Under the pieces are notes generated by a model. That model was not told the DNA's origin. It saw nothing but the letters and a program-made list of their open reading frames with translations, and made no database searches. A DNA stretch of 64,000 nucleotides from Bradyrhizobium hereditatis. Its GTDB lineage: Bacteria; Pseudomonadota; Alphaproteobacteria; Rhizobiales; Xanthobacteraceae. A program made the translations under genes and the position numbers. Location: positions 124,001 to 188,000 of the forward strand of contig NZ_JAGKJK010000004.1 of the NCBI RefSeq assembly GCF_020329435.1. The letters run 5' to 3'. How positions within the stretch are numbered: position 1 is the first letter of the stretch; every line of letters starts with the position of its first letter. Below, in pieces: positions 27,054 to 34,983 of the stretch.

Positions 27054-27293
27054 ATGAAACAGAACGATATTTGGTATGTGACTTTCGGTCCGGAGAGGAC
27101 AGACGAGACTGCAGAGAGCGCGGCGCGCACGACCCGCACTTTTAAATCTGAAATCGACGCCAAGCTGTTTGCGATGCAAATCCTGGCCAAGGGCTGGTCC
27201 GCCAGCGCCGGCACTCTCAATCCCCATCAGCCGAAGCAGGTGGTGGGACCGGCACAGATAGAGCAATGGGCCGATCCCGGGCTGGGTGGCTGA
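27054..27293 (+). CDS. Conserved-looking small hypothetical protein
   Basis: A 79-residue protein of unknown function. It reads as a compact alpha/beta unit (NDIWYVTFGPERTDETAES, TFKSEIDAKLFAMQILAKGW, NPHQPKQVVG), with the alternation expected of a real protein and little of the Arg/Ser bias of shadow frames. It starts at ATG with little upstream Shine-Dalgarno signal. It resembles single-domain proteins frequent in Bradyrhizobium, but I cannot name a family. Confidence 0.6.
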   Translation: MKQNDIWYVTFGPERTDETAESAARTTRTFKSEIDAKLFAMQILAKGWSASAGTLNPHQPKQVVGPAQIEQWADPGLGG

Positions 27294-27300
27294 CTCCTCT

Positions 27301-27434
27301 CGTGTCCCGGACGCGGCGCGTCAGGTAGCGATGCGACGCAGAGCCGGATCCAGGCTGCAACACATGGCCCTCGGATAAGCAGCGCACCACGCCGCGAAGT
27401 GCGGCGCGTTGCGCAGCATCCGGGGAACGTCGCT
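27301..27434. repeat. Dispersed GC-rich intergenic repeat
   Basis: The segment TGTCCCGGACGCGG...CGCAGAGCCGGATCCAGGC...GCGCAGCATCCGGGGAACG has the look of a common Bradyrhizobium intergenic element with imperfect inverted arms. It fills the gap between the small hypothetical gene and the 3' end of the dppD-like gene and may terminate both. Confidence 0.5.
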
Positions 27435-28418
27435 TCAGCTTGCCGCGGAAACTTCTACCGGCTCCGCCAACACACAACGCGCTGTTCTGTCTGACGACAC
27501 CTGCACATTGGGCGGCAAGCGCTCGCTGCAGCGCGGCTCCGCGACCGCACAACGCGGCGCGAATGAGCAGCTCACAGGCGCCCTGTCGAGCGAGGGCGGC
27601 GTACCCGGGATGGTCTCCAGCCGCTGGCCGCGTTTGGCGCCGTGGACGGTCGAGGCCAATAGCCCCTTGGCATAGGGATGTACCGGCGTGCGGACGATGT
27701 CGCGCAAGCGGCCCTGCTCCACGATCTGGCCGGCATACATCACGGCAACGCGGTCGCAGATTTCGATGGCGACACCGATATCGTGGGTCACGAAGATCAC
27801 GGACATGCCGAACTCGCGCTGCAACTCGCGCAGCAGCAGGAGGATCTGGATCTGCACGGTAGCGTCCAGCGCCGTGGTCGGCTCGTCCGCGAGCAGAATT
27901 CTTGGCTTGCATGCAAGCGCTAGCGCGATCATCGCGCGCTGGCGCATGCCACCGCTCATTTCATGCGGATAGGCCTCCAAGCGCCGCTTGGCGGAGGGAA
28001 TGCGGACTACCTCCAGCATTTCCAGCGCGCGCGCCATCGCCTCCTTTTCGCTTTTGCCTTCGTGGCGGATCACGGTCTCCGCGATCTGGCGGCCGATTGT
28101 GTAGACGGGATCGAGCGCCAGCGCCGGCTCCTGGAAGATCATCGAAACCGTCTGGCCGCGAAAGTCCGAAAGCTCCTCCTCGTTCATCGCCAGCACGTCG
28201 CGTCCGAGCACCTTCACAGTGCCCGAAATCTGCGTCCGCTTCTTTGGCAATAGCCGCATCAGCGCGCGCAACGTTACGCTCTTGCCAGAGCCGGACTCGC
28301 CGAGCAGGCCGAGCACCTCGCCTTCGCCAAGCGAGAGCGAGATATCGTTGACGGCATGAACCGTCCGCTCGCCGGTGAAGCGGATGTTGAGGTCGCGGAT
28401 CTCGACGAGGTTGCTCAT
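27435..28418 (-). CDS. Oligopeptide/dipeptide-type ABC transporter ATPase (DppD-like)
   Basis: A 327-residue ATPase. Walker A is GESGSGKS, the signature MSGGMRQRAMIALALA, Walker B ILLADEPTTALD. The C-terminal OppD/DppD zinc/Cys tail is SCSFAPRCAVAEPRCSERLPP. It is the last gene of the operon, overlapping the amidase stop by 4 bp (ATGA). It pairs with the second ATPase at 30018, from which it is separated by the amidase and its small partner. Confidence 0.93.
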   Translation of the reverse strand: MSNLVEIRDLNIRFTGERTVHAVNDISLSLGEGEVLGLLGESGSGKSVTLRALMRLLPKKRTQISGTVKVLGRDVLAMNEEELSDFRGQTVSMIFQEPALALDPVYTIGRQIAETVIRHEGKSEKEAMARALEMLEVVRIPSAKRRLEAYPHEMSGGMRQRAMIALALACKPRILLADEPTTALDATVQIQILLLLRELQREFGMSVIFVTHDIGVAIEICDRVAVMYAGQIVEQGRLRDIVRTPVHPYAKGLLASTVHGAKRGQRLETIPGTPPSLDRAPVSCSFAPRCAVAEPRCSERLPPNVQVSSDRTARCVLAEPVEVSAAS

Positions 28419-29827
28419 GCCAATTTGGGTACCTGTTGATGATAGTCGGTCGCGCGCTGGAAGGCTGCGCCGATCCGAACCAGCGTGGCCTCGTCGAAGG
28501 AGCGGCCGATCAACTGCATGCCGACCGGTAGGCCGCTGCTGGTGAAGCCCGCGGGAATCGAGAGCGATGGCAGGCCGAGATAGTTGATGGGCCGCGTGAA
28601 TCGCGTGATCCGCTGGATCACGGCTTCCGCATCGAGGCTGTTGCCGACATCGCTCTCGGCGATGGTCGCCGCCGGCATCGGCGCCACCGGTGCGATCACG
28701 GCATCGGTGCCTTCGACCGCCGGGAGGTAGGCGGCAAGCGCCGGACCGCGCCAGCGCAGCGCGTCGAGATAGGTCACCGCTGGAATCGCGAGCCCGTTCT
28801 GCAACCGCATCAAGACCTGCCCGCCATAATCCTGCGGTCGCTCGATCATCCAGCGCTTGTGGAAGGCGGCGGCTTCGGTGGCGAGCACGATCTGGCAGGC
28901 AGCGGTGAGCTGGCGCTGATCCGGCAGCTCGACTTTGACGATTTCGGCGCCCTCATTCTTGAGGGTGGCGATGGTCTCGTCGAGCACCCGCGCCACTTCG
29001 GAATCGAGGTCGTCGACATAGAAGGCGGTGGGTACGCCGATCTTCGCACCCTTGAGCGAGCCCGTCGTCGCGGCCATGTAGTTCGGCACCGGCCGCGTCG
29101 ACGTGGTCGGATCCTCGGGATCGGCGCCCGCCATCAGCCCGACCAGCAGCGCGCAGTCTTCCACGGTTTGCGCGAGCGGTCCGACGGTGTCGAGCGATTG
29201 CGACAATGGCATCGCGCCGGCGCGGCTGATCAGGCCGACCGTGGTCTTGAAGCCGGTGACGCCGCAGAAATGCGCGGGCATCCGGATCGAGCCGCCGGTA
29301 TCGGAGCCGAGCGCCGCAAAGGTCAGCCGCGCCGCAACCGCGGAGCCCGAGCCGGATGACGAGCCCCCGGTGATGTGATCGACATTCCAGGGATTGCGAA
29401 CCACGCCGTAGTGGACGTTGTGGCCGGTCGGGCCGTAGGCGAACTCGACCATCTGCAGCGAGCCGAGCCTGACGAAGCCGGCGTCCTTCAGCCGCTGCAA
29501 CGCAGTTGAGGTCGTCGTCGCGACGAACTCGCGCCGGATTTTCGAACCGCAGGTCACGACCTTGCCGGCCTCGTAATACATATCCTTGTGCGCCATCGGC
29601 ACGCCGTGCAGGGGCCCGAGTATCTCGCCCTTGGCCAGCGCCGCGTCGGCGGCATCAGCGGCAGCAAGCGCCTCCTCCGTCTCGATCGCCATGAAGGCGT
29701 TGACGCGCGGCTGCCATTGCGCGATGCGGTCCAAACAGGACTGCGTCGCTTCGCGGGAGGAAATTGACTTGCCGGCGATCGCCTTCGCGACCGCGACCAG
29801 CGACATCAAGGCCGGTTCGCCGCTCAT
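28415..29827 (-). CDS. Amidase signature family hydrolase
   Basis: A 470-residue amidase; the start is the ATG at 29827 (MSGEPALMSL), overlapping the small upstream gene. The catalytic triad is visible: Lys81 in PMAHKDMYY, the cis-Ser in TGGSSSGSGSAVAA (156-158) and nucleophile Ser180 in GSDTGGSIRMPA. These enzymes hydrolyse carboxamides or biuret-like amides, or act as GatA. GatA itself is excluded by context: no gatB, and the gene is inside a Dpp operon. The embedded position says it processes what the transporter brings in, releasing ammonia or a carboxylate. The substrate is unknown. Confidence 0.92.
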   Translation of the reverse strand: MSGEPALMSLVAVAKAIAGKSISSREATQSCLDRIAQWQPRVNAFMAIETEEALAAADAADAALAKGEILGPLHGVPMAHKDMYYEAGKVVTCGSKIRREFVATTTSTALQRLKDAGFVRLGSLQMVEFAYGPTGHNVHYGVVRNPWNVDHITGGSSSGSGSAVAARLTFAALGSDTGGSIRMPAHFCGVTGFKTTVGLISRAGAMPLSQSLDTVGPLAQTVEDCALLVGLMAGADPEDPTTSTRPVPNYMAATTGSLKGAKIGVPTAFYVDDLDSEVARVLDETIATLKNEGAEIVKVELPDQRQLTAACQIVLATEAAAFHKRWMIERPQDYGGQVLMRLQNGLAIPAVTYLDALRWRGPALAAYLPAVEGTDAVIAPVAPMPAATIAESDVGNSLDAEAVIQRITRFTRPINYLGLPSLSIPAGFTSSGLPVGMQLIGRSFDEATLVRIGAAFQRATDYHQQVPKLA

Positions 29828-30021
29828 TTTGACACCTTGGCGTTCTGCACCAGGAGAAAGGTTGCAGGCTCGAGATCCATCGGCAGCGTGCCGGCAACCG
29901 GGGCGAAGCCGTCGAACGCAGGTCCGATGGAATTGGCGATGCGCGCGGAAACTTCCGAATCCTGCGGCACACCGGCGACGTCGGTCATTACCTTGACCTG
30001 TTTGGGATCGGGTCTTGTCAT
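29824..30021 (-). CDS. AtzG/GatC-like small subunit (DUF4089-type)
   Basis: A 65-residue protein that starts at ATG 30021, overlapping the ATPase stop, and ends overlapping the amidase ATG (both ATGA). Double translational coupling argues strongly that it is real. The pattern DVAGVPQDSEVSARIANSIGPAF...LPMDLEPATFLL matches AtzG/DUF4089 proteins: a short helical stretch, then a conserved acidic-Glu-Pro tail that wraps an AtzE- or GatA-like amidase. It probably stabilises or activates the adjacent amidase. I read the family from the pattern, not from a search. Confidence 0.75.
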   Translation of the reverse strand: MTRPDPKQVKVMTDVAGVPQDSEVSARIANSIGPAFDGFAPVAGTLPMDLEPATFLLVQNAKVSK

Positions 30022-31091
30022 GCGGCGGTTGCTCCCATGTCGTTCTTGCTGGCCGGTGCGCGGCTGTGCCCGGAGCCTGCAATGGCCATGTAGCACGCCG
30101 CCTGATGGCCCATTGTATCGACATCGCTGAGTTTTGGCGTCGCATTTGCGCAGAGCGGCTCCGCAAACGGGCAGCGGGTGTGAAACCTGCAGCCGGACGG
30201 CGGGTCGATCGGGTTGGGCGGATCGCCCGAGATCGGCGGCGTTTCGGTGCGGTTATCAGGGTCGGAGGACGGCATGGCGGCGAGCAGCGCGCGCGTATAG
30301 GGATGCGCCGGCGCGTCCCAGACCTTGTCGACCGGACCGAGCTCGACGACCTCGCCGAGATACATCACCAGCACGCGGTCCGAGATGTAGCGAACGACGT
30401 TAAGATCGTGGCTGATGAAAAGGTAGGTCAGGCCGAATTCGCGCTTCAGATCAGCCAGCAGGTTGAGCACCTGCGCTTCGACCGATTTGTCCAGCGCGGA
30501 GACCGCTTCATCAAGGATCACCAGCCGCGGCGAGAGCGCCAGCGCACGCGCGATATTGACGCGCTGGCGCTGGCCGCCGGAAATCTCATGCGGATAACGG
30601 TTTGCGAAAGTCTCGGGCCTCAGGCCCACCTTGCCAAGGAGTTCGCGGGACAGGGTGCGCGCAGCCGCATCGGCCATGCCGTGCACCTTTGGGCCGAACG
30701 CAATCGATTCCTCGATTGTGAGGCGCGGGTTGAGCGAGGCGTAGCTGTCCTGAAACACCATCTGCATGCCGCGGCGCAGATCACGCAGCGACAAGGCGCG
30801 GCCGACCTGCATGCCGTCATAGATGATGTCGCCGGCATCGCGCTTCATCAGATGCATCAGCAGCCGCGCCGTGGTCGACTTGCCGCAGCCGGATTCGCCG
30901 ACGATGCCGACCGTCTCGCCCTTGGCGATGGAGAAGGAAACATCGTCGACCGCGCGCACGGTCTTGCGCGGGCTGAAGAGATCACCGCGCACCGGAAAAT
31001 GCTTGGTCAGGCCGACGACCTGCAGCAGCGGCTGCGCCGCGCCTCCGACGTCCTCGACCTGCTCCAATACTGACTGATACGTTTCATTCAT
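30018..31091 (-). CDS. Oligopeptide/dipeptide-type ABC transporter ATPase (DppF-like)
   Basis: A 357-residue ATPase that starts at ATG 31091 (MNETYQSV). Walker A is GESGCGKST, the signature [17 protein letters not shown], Walker [13 protein letters not shown]. The C-terminal OppF-type tail holds [28 protein letters not shown] is typical of DppF. It is 4 bp from the upstream permease stop and overlaps the AtzG-like gene. With the 27435 gene it supplies the ATPase heterodimer. Confidence 0.93.
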   Translation of the reverse strand: MNETYQSVLEQVEDVGGAAQPLLQVVGLTKHFPVRGDLFSPRKTVRAVDDVSFSIAKGETVGIVGESGCGKSTTARLLMHLMKRDAGDIIYDGMQVGRALSLRDLRRGMQMVFQDSYASLNPRLTIEESIAFGPKVHGMADAAARTLSRELLGKVGLRPETFANRYPHEISGGQRQRVNIARALALSPRLVILDEAVSALDKSVEAQVLNLLADLKREFGLTYLFISHDLNVVRYISDRVLVMYLGEVVELGPVDKVWDAPAHPYTRALLAAMPSSDPDNRTETPPISGDPPNPIDPPSGCRFHTRCPFAEPLCANATPKLSDVDTMGHQAACYMAIAGSGHSRAPASKNDMGATAA

Positions 31092-31095
31092 CGCG

Positions 31096-31983
31096 TCAGT
31101 TCCTGATATCCATAGCGCTGCGCATGCCGTCGCTGAGGAGATTGAAGCAGATCGACACCGCAAAGATCATCACGCCGGGCAACGCGGCCACCCATGGGTT
31201 AATGTAGATCGCGGTGCGGAGCGTGTTGAGCATCAGGCCCCATTCCGGCTCAGGCGGCTTGGTGCCGAGACCAAGGAACGAGAGGCCGGCAGCGAGGATC
31301 ATCGACACCGAGATCAGCCCGGTGGCATAGACGAAGATCGGGCCGAGCACATTGCCGAGCATATGCACGCGCATGATGGTGAAGGGACCGGCGCCGGAGG
31401 CGCGCGCGGCTTCGACGAAATCCATGTTGCGCACGCCGGTGGTGACGCTTTCGGCGACGCGGGTGATCTGCGGCACGAACACGATGGTCAGCGAGACGAT
31501 CGAATTGACGATGCCTGCGCCCAGTGCGCCCGAAATCGCGATCGCCAGCAGCACCGACGGGAAAGCGTAGAACACGTCGACCGTGCGCATGATCGCAGTG
31601 TTGAGCCGGCCGCCGACATAACCGGCGACGAGGCCGAGCGAGGTGCCGATCACGAAGGCAAGGATCACGGGCAGAATACCGATGATCAGCGACAGCCGGC
31701 CACCATAGATCAGCCGCGCCAGCATGTCGCGGCCGAGCTCGTCGGTGCCGAGCGGATAGTTCGGTGTGCCGATGTGGCGAAGCCGGCGGATCATCGAACC
31801 CTGATAGGGATCGGCAAGGCCGAGCCACGGCGCAAGCAGTGCGGAAAGAAAGATCAGCACCAGCACGAAGGCGCAGACCATGCTGACCTTGTCACGCACG
31901 ATGCGGCGGCCGACGGTGGCCCAATAGCCGCGCGCCTTGGTGATGGGGGCAGCCTGCAGCGCGGTATCTGACATTACGGCCAT
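31096..31983 (-). CDS. ABC transporter permease (DppC-like)
   Basis: A 295-residue permease starting at ATG 31983 (MAVMSDTA). Longer in-frame upstream sequence is the shadow of the neighbouring permease. The N-terminal DppC segment is followed by GTDELGRDMLARLIYGGRLSL, diagnostic of OppC/DppC. The EAA loop is VEAARASGAGPFTIMRVHML. Six helices are visible. It sits 2 bp after the DppB-like stop. Confidence 0.93.
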   Translation of the reverse strand: MAVMSDTALQAAPITKARGYWATVGRRIVRDKVSMVCAFVLVLIFLSALLAPWLGLADPYQGSMIRRLRHIGTPNYPLGTDELGRDMLARLIYGGRLSLIIGILPVILAFVIGTSLGLVAGYVGGRLNTAIMRTVDVFYAFPSVLLAIAISGALGAGIVNSIVSLTIVFVPQITRVAESVTTGVRNMDFVEAARASGAGPFTIMRVHMLGNVLGPIFVYATGLISVSMILAAGLSFLGLGTKPPEPEWGLMLNTLRTAIYINPWVAALPGVMIFAVSICFNLLSDGMRSAMDIRN

Positions 31984-31985
31984 GA

Positions 31986-32939
31986 TCAGCCCCGCTTGAT
32001 GCGCGGATCGATCGCGGCCTGCGCGATATCGACCAGGAGATTGAGGGTGACGAAGAACAGCGCCAGCACCAAAATCGTGCCCTGCAACAACGGCAGGTCG
32101 CGCTGGAAGATCGCCGAATTGAGCAGGAGGCCGGAGCCGGGCCAGGAGAACACCGTCTCGATTAGGATCGAGCCGCCGAGCATGTAGCCGAGCTGCAGGC
32201 CCATCACTGCAAGCGCGGTTGGCGCCGCGTTCTTGACAACGTGTTTGAACACCTCCCATTCGCGCAGGCCCTTGGCGCGCAGCGCCTCGACAAAATCCTG
32301 CGAAAGGATGTCGCCGGTCAATGCGCGCACCGTGCGGGTGACGATGCCCATCGGAATCACCGACGTCGTGATCGCCGGCAGGATGAGATATTTCATGTGC
32401 TCCCAATCCCAGCCCCACGCGCCTGAGCCGCCGGGACCGGCGCCGACCGCGGGCAGCCAGTTGAGCTGCACCGAGAAGATGATGACCATCACCATGCCGA
32501 GCCAGTAGTGCGGCACCGAGACGCCGGCAATGGCGAAAGAGGTTGCGACCTTGTCGACCCAGGTGTCGCGGAAATAGCCGGCGATAAGGCCGAACAACAG
32601 CCCGAGCGTGAAGCCGATCAGCGCGGCGGCAACCGCGAGCGTGACCGTATTGCCGACCGCGCGCAAAACTTCCGTCAGCACCGGGCGGCCGGTCGCGATC
32701 GAGCTGCCGAGATCGCCATGGATGGCGCGCCACAGCCAGAGCCCGAACTGGACCGGCAGCGGCCGGTCGAAGCCATAAGCGGTGCGCATCTGCGCGGCGA
32801 GTTCCTGCGAGGCATCCGCCGGCAGCACCGCGACCAGGGGATCGCCGGGCGTGATGTGCACGAGCAGGAAACACACCAGCGCGACGCTGATCACGATCGG
32901 AATGACGTAGACGATACGTCTGAGGGTGTAGACGAGCAC
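31986..32939 (-). CDS. ABC transporter permease (DppB-like)
   Basis: A 317-residue permease starting YTLRRIVYVIPIVISVALVCFLLVHITPGDPL, the DppB/OppB N-terminal signature. RTAYGFDRPLPVQFGLWLWRAIHGDLG follows, and the EAA loop is VEALRAKGLREWEVFKHVVKN. Six helices. It is first of the core transport genes, 190 bp after the substrate-binding gene, with a palindromic repeat in the gap that may lower expression relative to the binding protein. Confidence 0.93.
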   Translation of the reverse strand: MLVYTLRRIVYVIPIVISVALVCFLLVHITPGDPLVAVLPADASQELAAQMRTAYGFDRPLPVQFGLWLWRAIHGDLGSSIATGRPVLTEVLRAVGNTVTLAVAAALIGFTLGLLFGLIAGYFRDTWVDKVATSFAIAGVSVPHYWLGMVMVIIFSVQLNWLPAVGAGPGGSGAWGWDWEHMKYLILPAITTSVIPMGIVTRTVRALTGDILSQDFVEALRAKGLREWEVFKHVVKNAAPTALAVMGLQLGYMLGGSILIETVFSWPGSGLLLNSAIFQRDLPLLQGTILVLALFFVTLNLLVDIAQAAIDPRIKRG

Positions 32940-33008
32940 AGACTTACCTAACGAGATGCTGCACGATGAGGTGCGCAGGCTACAGTAAGGGACGTACGAT
33001 AGGAGGGT

Positions 33009-33113
33009 TCCCTCCCCCCTTGCGGGGGAGGGTTAGGGAGAGGGGTGGCCGCACCGGCACTGCCCGTGTGAACCCCTTCCCCCACCCCCTCCCCGCAAGG
33101 GGGAGGGGAGCCC
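33009..33113. repeat. Palindromic repeat between binding protein and permease genes
   Basis: Arms CCCTCCCCCCTTGCGGGGGA and CCCCGCAAGGGGGAGGGGAG fold into a long GC stem. The element stands inside the dpp-like operon, between the binding-protein stop and dppB. Such hairpins commonly stabilise the upstream mRNA or cause partial termination. Confidence 0.8.
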
Positions 33114-33129
33114 TACCAGTGTGCTCACC

Positions 33130-34785
33130 TCACGGCGCCATCGACACCGGCGAGAAGTCGACGAACCAGCTCTTCGGCTGCACGAAGCCCTTGACCTTCG
33201 GGCTCATCGCGCGCGGCGAGACGTCGTGGGCGACGTAGAGGAACGCCGCATCGTCCACCGAGGCGGCGTGCAGCTCGGCGAGCGCCGCGTCACGCGCCGC
33301 GGGGTCGAAGGTCTGGCGGGCCTTGGTGACGAGCTCATCGAACTTGGGATTGTTGATGTAACCCCAGTTGTTCGAGACCGGCGGCGCCATCGACGACTGC
33401 AGGAAGCGCACCAAGGCGAAGAACGGGTCCATCGCCGCATAGGTGACGTTGGTGGCGTTGGCGCCGTTGGCGCTCGGATCCTTGGCGCCGCGGCGCCAGT
33501 TGGTGAACAGCGTGTTCCACTCGATGACGTCGAGCTGGACGTCGAAGTAGCATTCGGCGAGCGCCTGCTGCAGATATTCGTTCATCGGCAAGGGCTGCAT
33601 CTGGCCCGATCCGGACGCCGAGGTCTGGGTCTTCACCGTCAGCTTCTTATTCGGACCGTAGCCCGCCTCCTGCATCAGCTTCTGGGCGGCCTTCAAATCG
33701 TACTTGATCTCGAAGGTCGGCTTGCCGCGCCAGGGATGGCCGGGTTCGAAGGTGCCAGTGGCCGGCACCATCAGGCCGGCGAGCAGCCCATCCTTGAGGC
33801 CTTCGCGATCAATGCAGAGATTGGCAGCCTTGCGCACGCGGATGTCGTTCCAGGGCGAGCCTTCAATGCGCGAGAACTGCCACGGCCAGACATGCGGCGA
33901 TTCATTCGCCTGCAGCTGGAAGCCGCGCGCCTTGATTTCCTTGACGGCATCCGGCGCCGGCGCTTCGACCCAATCGACCTGCCCGGAGAGCAGCGCCGCG
34001 GTGCGGGCATTGGCCTCCGGCATCGGCAGCAGCGCCATGCGGTCGATCTTGGGCACGCGGTTCTTGTCCCAATAACCTTCGTTCTTCACGAGTTCGAGCC
34101 GCTCGCGCGGCGTAAACTTCGACATCTTCCACGGGCCGGTGCCCGAGGCGTCCCTGGCGAACGCCGCCCAGGCAGCCTGCGACTTCGCCTTGGCGTCGGC
34201 GCCTTCGGCGGCATCATAGAGCTTCTGCCACTTCGCAGGGCTCGCCATGAACAGGTTGGTCAGGTTGATGGGCAGGAAGCTGTCCGGCTCCTTGGTGGTC
34301 AACTCCACCGTCATGTCGTCGATCTTGCGCGCGGAGGCGAGCGTCGGCATGCGCGAGGCGGTGACGCCGACCTGGCTGGCATCGAAATGCGGCGCATCCT
34401 GCTTCAGCACCTTCTCGACGTTCCAGACCACGGCGTCGGCATTGAAGTCGCTGCCGTCATGGAATTTGACGCCGGGACGCAGCTTGAACACCCATTTCTT
34501 CTTGTCGGCGTCGTCGACCTTCCATTCGGTCGCGAGGCCGGGGATCATGACGCTCGCCTTGTCGCGGGACGACAGGTCCCACATGGTCAGGCCGTCATAC
34601 ATGGTGAGGCCGGTGAAACGATTGCCCTCGAAGCCCTGATCGGGCTGGCCGAGCGTGCGCGGAATATCGGCGGCGGTCATGCCGATCCGCAGCACCGTTT
34701 CGGCGCTTGCGAGTTGCGGCAGTCCGACCACCAGCGCCGTCGCCAGCAGCCACGCGGCCGTCTTCTTCGAATTGTCGTTACGCAT
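33130..34785 (-). CDS. ABC transporter substrate-binding protein (DppA-like)
   Basis: A 551-residue SBP_bac_5 protein. ATG 34785 is preferred over an in-frame TTG at 34794 because AGGGA is spaced 9 nt upstream of it. The signal peptide ends near LASAE (about 29). The mature protein opens VLRIGMTAADIPRTLGQPDQG; KLRPGVKFHDGSDFNADAVVWN is the classic family motif near residue 110. It has a divergent paralog at 34984 (same DIPxTxGQPD start and PxPDAVKxIK segments). It is transcribed from a sigma-54 promoter at 34835-34852 and is presumably the receptor for the Dpp-like operon below it. Confidence 0.93.
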   Translation of the reverse strand: MRNDNSKKTAAWLLATALVVGLPQLASAETVLRIGMTAADIPRTLGQPDQGFEGNRFTGLTMYDGLTMWDLSSRDKASVMIPGLATEWKVDDADKKKWVFKLRPGVKFHDGSDFNADAVVWNVEKVLKQDAPHFDASQVGVTASRMPTLASARKIDDMTVELTTKEPDSFLPINLTNLFMASPAKWQKLYDAAEGADAKAKSQAAWAAFARDASGTGPWKMSKFTPRERLELVKNEGYWDKNRVPKIDRMALLPMPEANARTAALLSGQVDWVEAPAPDAVKEIKARGFQLQANESPHVWPWQFSRIEGSPWNDIRVRKAANLCIDREGLKDGLLAGLMVPATGTFEPGHPWRGKPTFEIKYDLKAAQKLMQEAGYGPNKKLTVKTQTSASGSGQMQPLPMNEYLQQALAECYFDVQLDVIEWNTLFTNWRRGAKDPSANGANATNVTYAAMDPFFALVRFLQSSMAPPVSNNWGYINNPKFDELVTKARQTFDPAARDAALAELHAASVDDAAFLYVAHDVSPRAMSPKVKGFVQPKSWFVDFSPVSMAP

Positions 34786-34834
34786 ATGCAGCAATCCCTT
34801 CTCGACTTTGGGTGACTAATTCTTATGCAAAGGT

Positions 34835-34852
34835 ATGCAACGCCTGTGCCAA
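34835..34852 (-). promoter_or_regulatory. Sigma-54 promoter of the DppA-like operon
   Basis: Read on the minus strand: TTGGCAC-AGGCG-TTGCAT. The GG (-24) and GC (-12) are separated by exactly 10 nt, the invariant sigma-54 spacing, and both hexamers match the consensus. It lies about 50 bp upstream of the ATG at 34785. RpoN promoters need an activator such as NtrC, so nitrogen control of the operon is likely. Confidence 0.82.
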
Positions 34853-34928
34853 GGATGGCGCGCCGCCAAGGGCCATTAGCCGCACAACACCCTGTGAAGG
34901 CGCATGCAAGCGTAATTCCATGCTCCCT

Positions 34929-34945
34929 CTGGCATCAAGCTTGCA
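34929..34945 (+). promoter_or_regulatory. Sigma-54 promoter of the second binding-protein gene
   Basis: CTGGCAT-CAAGC-TTGCA, with GG to GC spaced by 10 nt, followed by a T-run. The start would fall near 34957, 27 bp before the ATG at 34984, with GGAG at 34972. It is divergent from the first sigma-54 promoter in the same 198-bp spacer. Confidence 0.75.
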
Positions 34946-34983
34946 TTTTTTGGCTCCGACCCCCGCCCAATGGAGCTTAAATC

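Noticed and set aside
27217..27912. 231-residue minus-strand frame across the repeat and dppD-like gene
   Set aside because: Low-complexity Arg/Ala sequence antiphase to dppD; the region is better explained by the ABC gene and an intergenic repeat.
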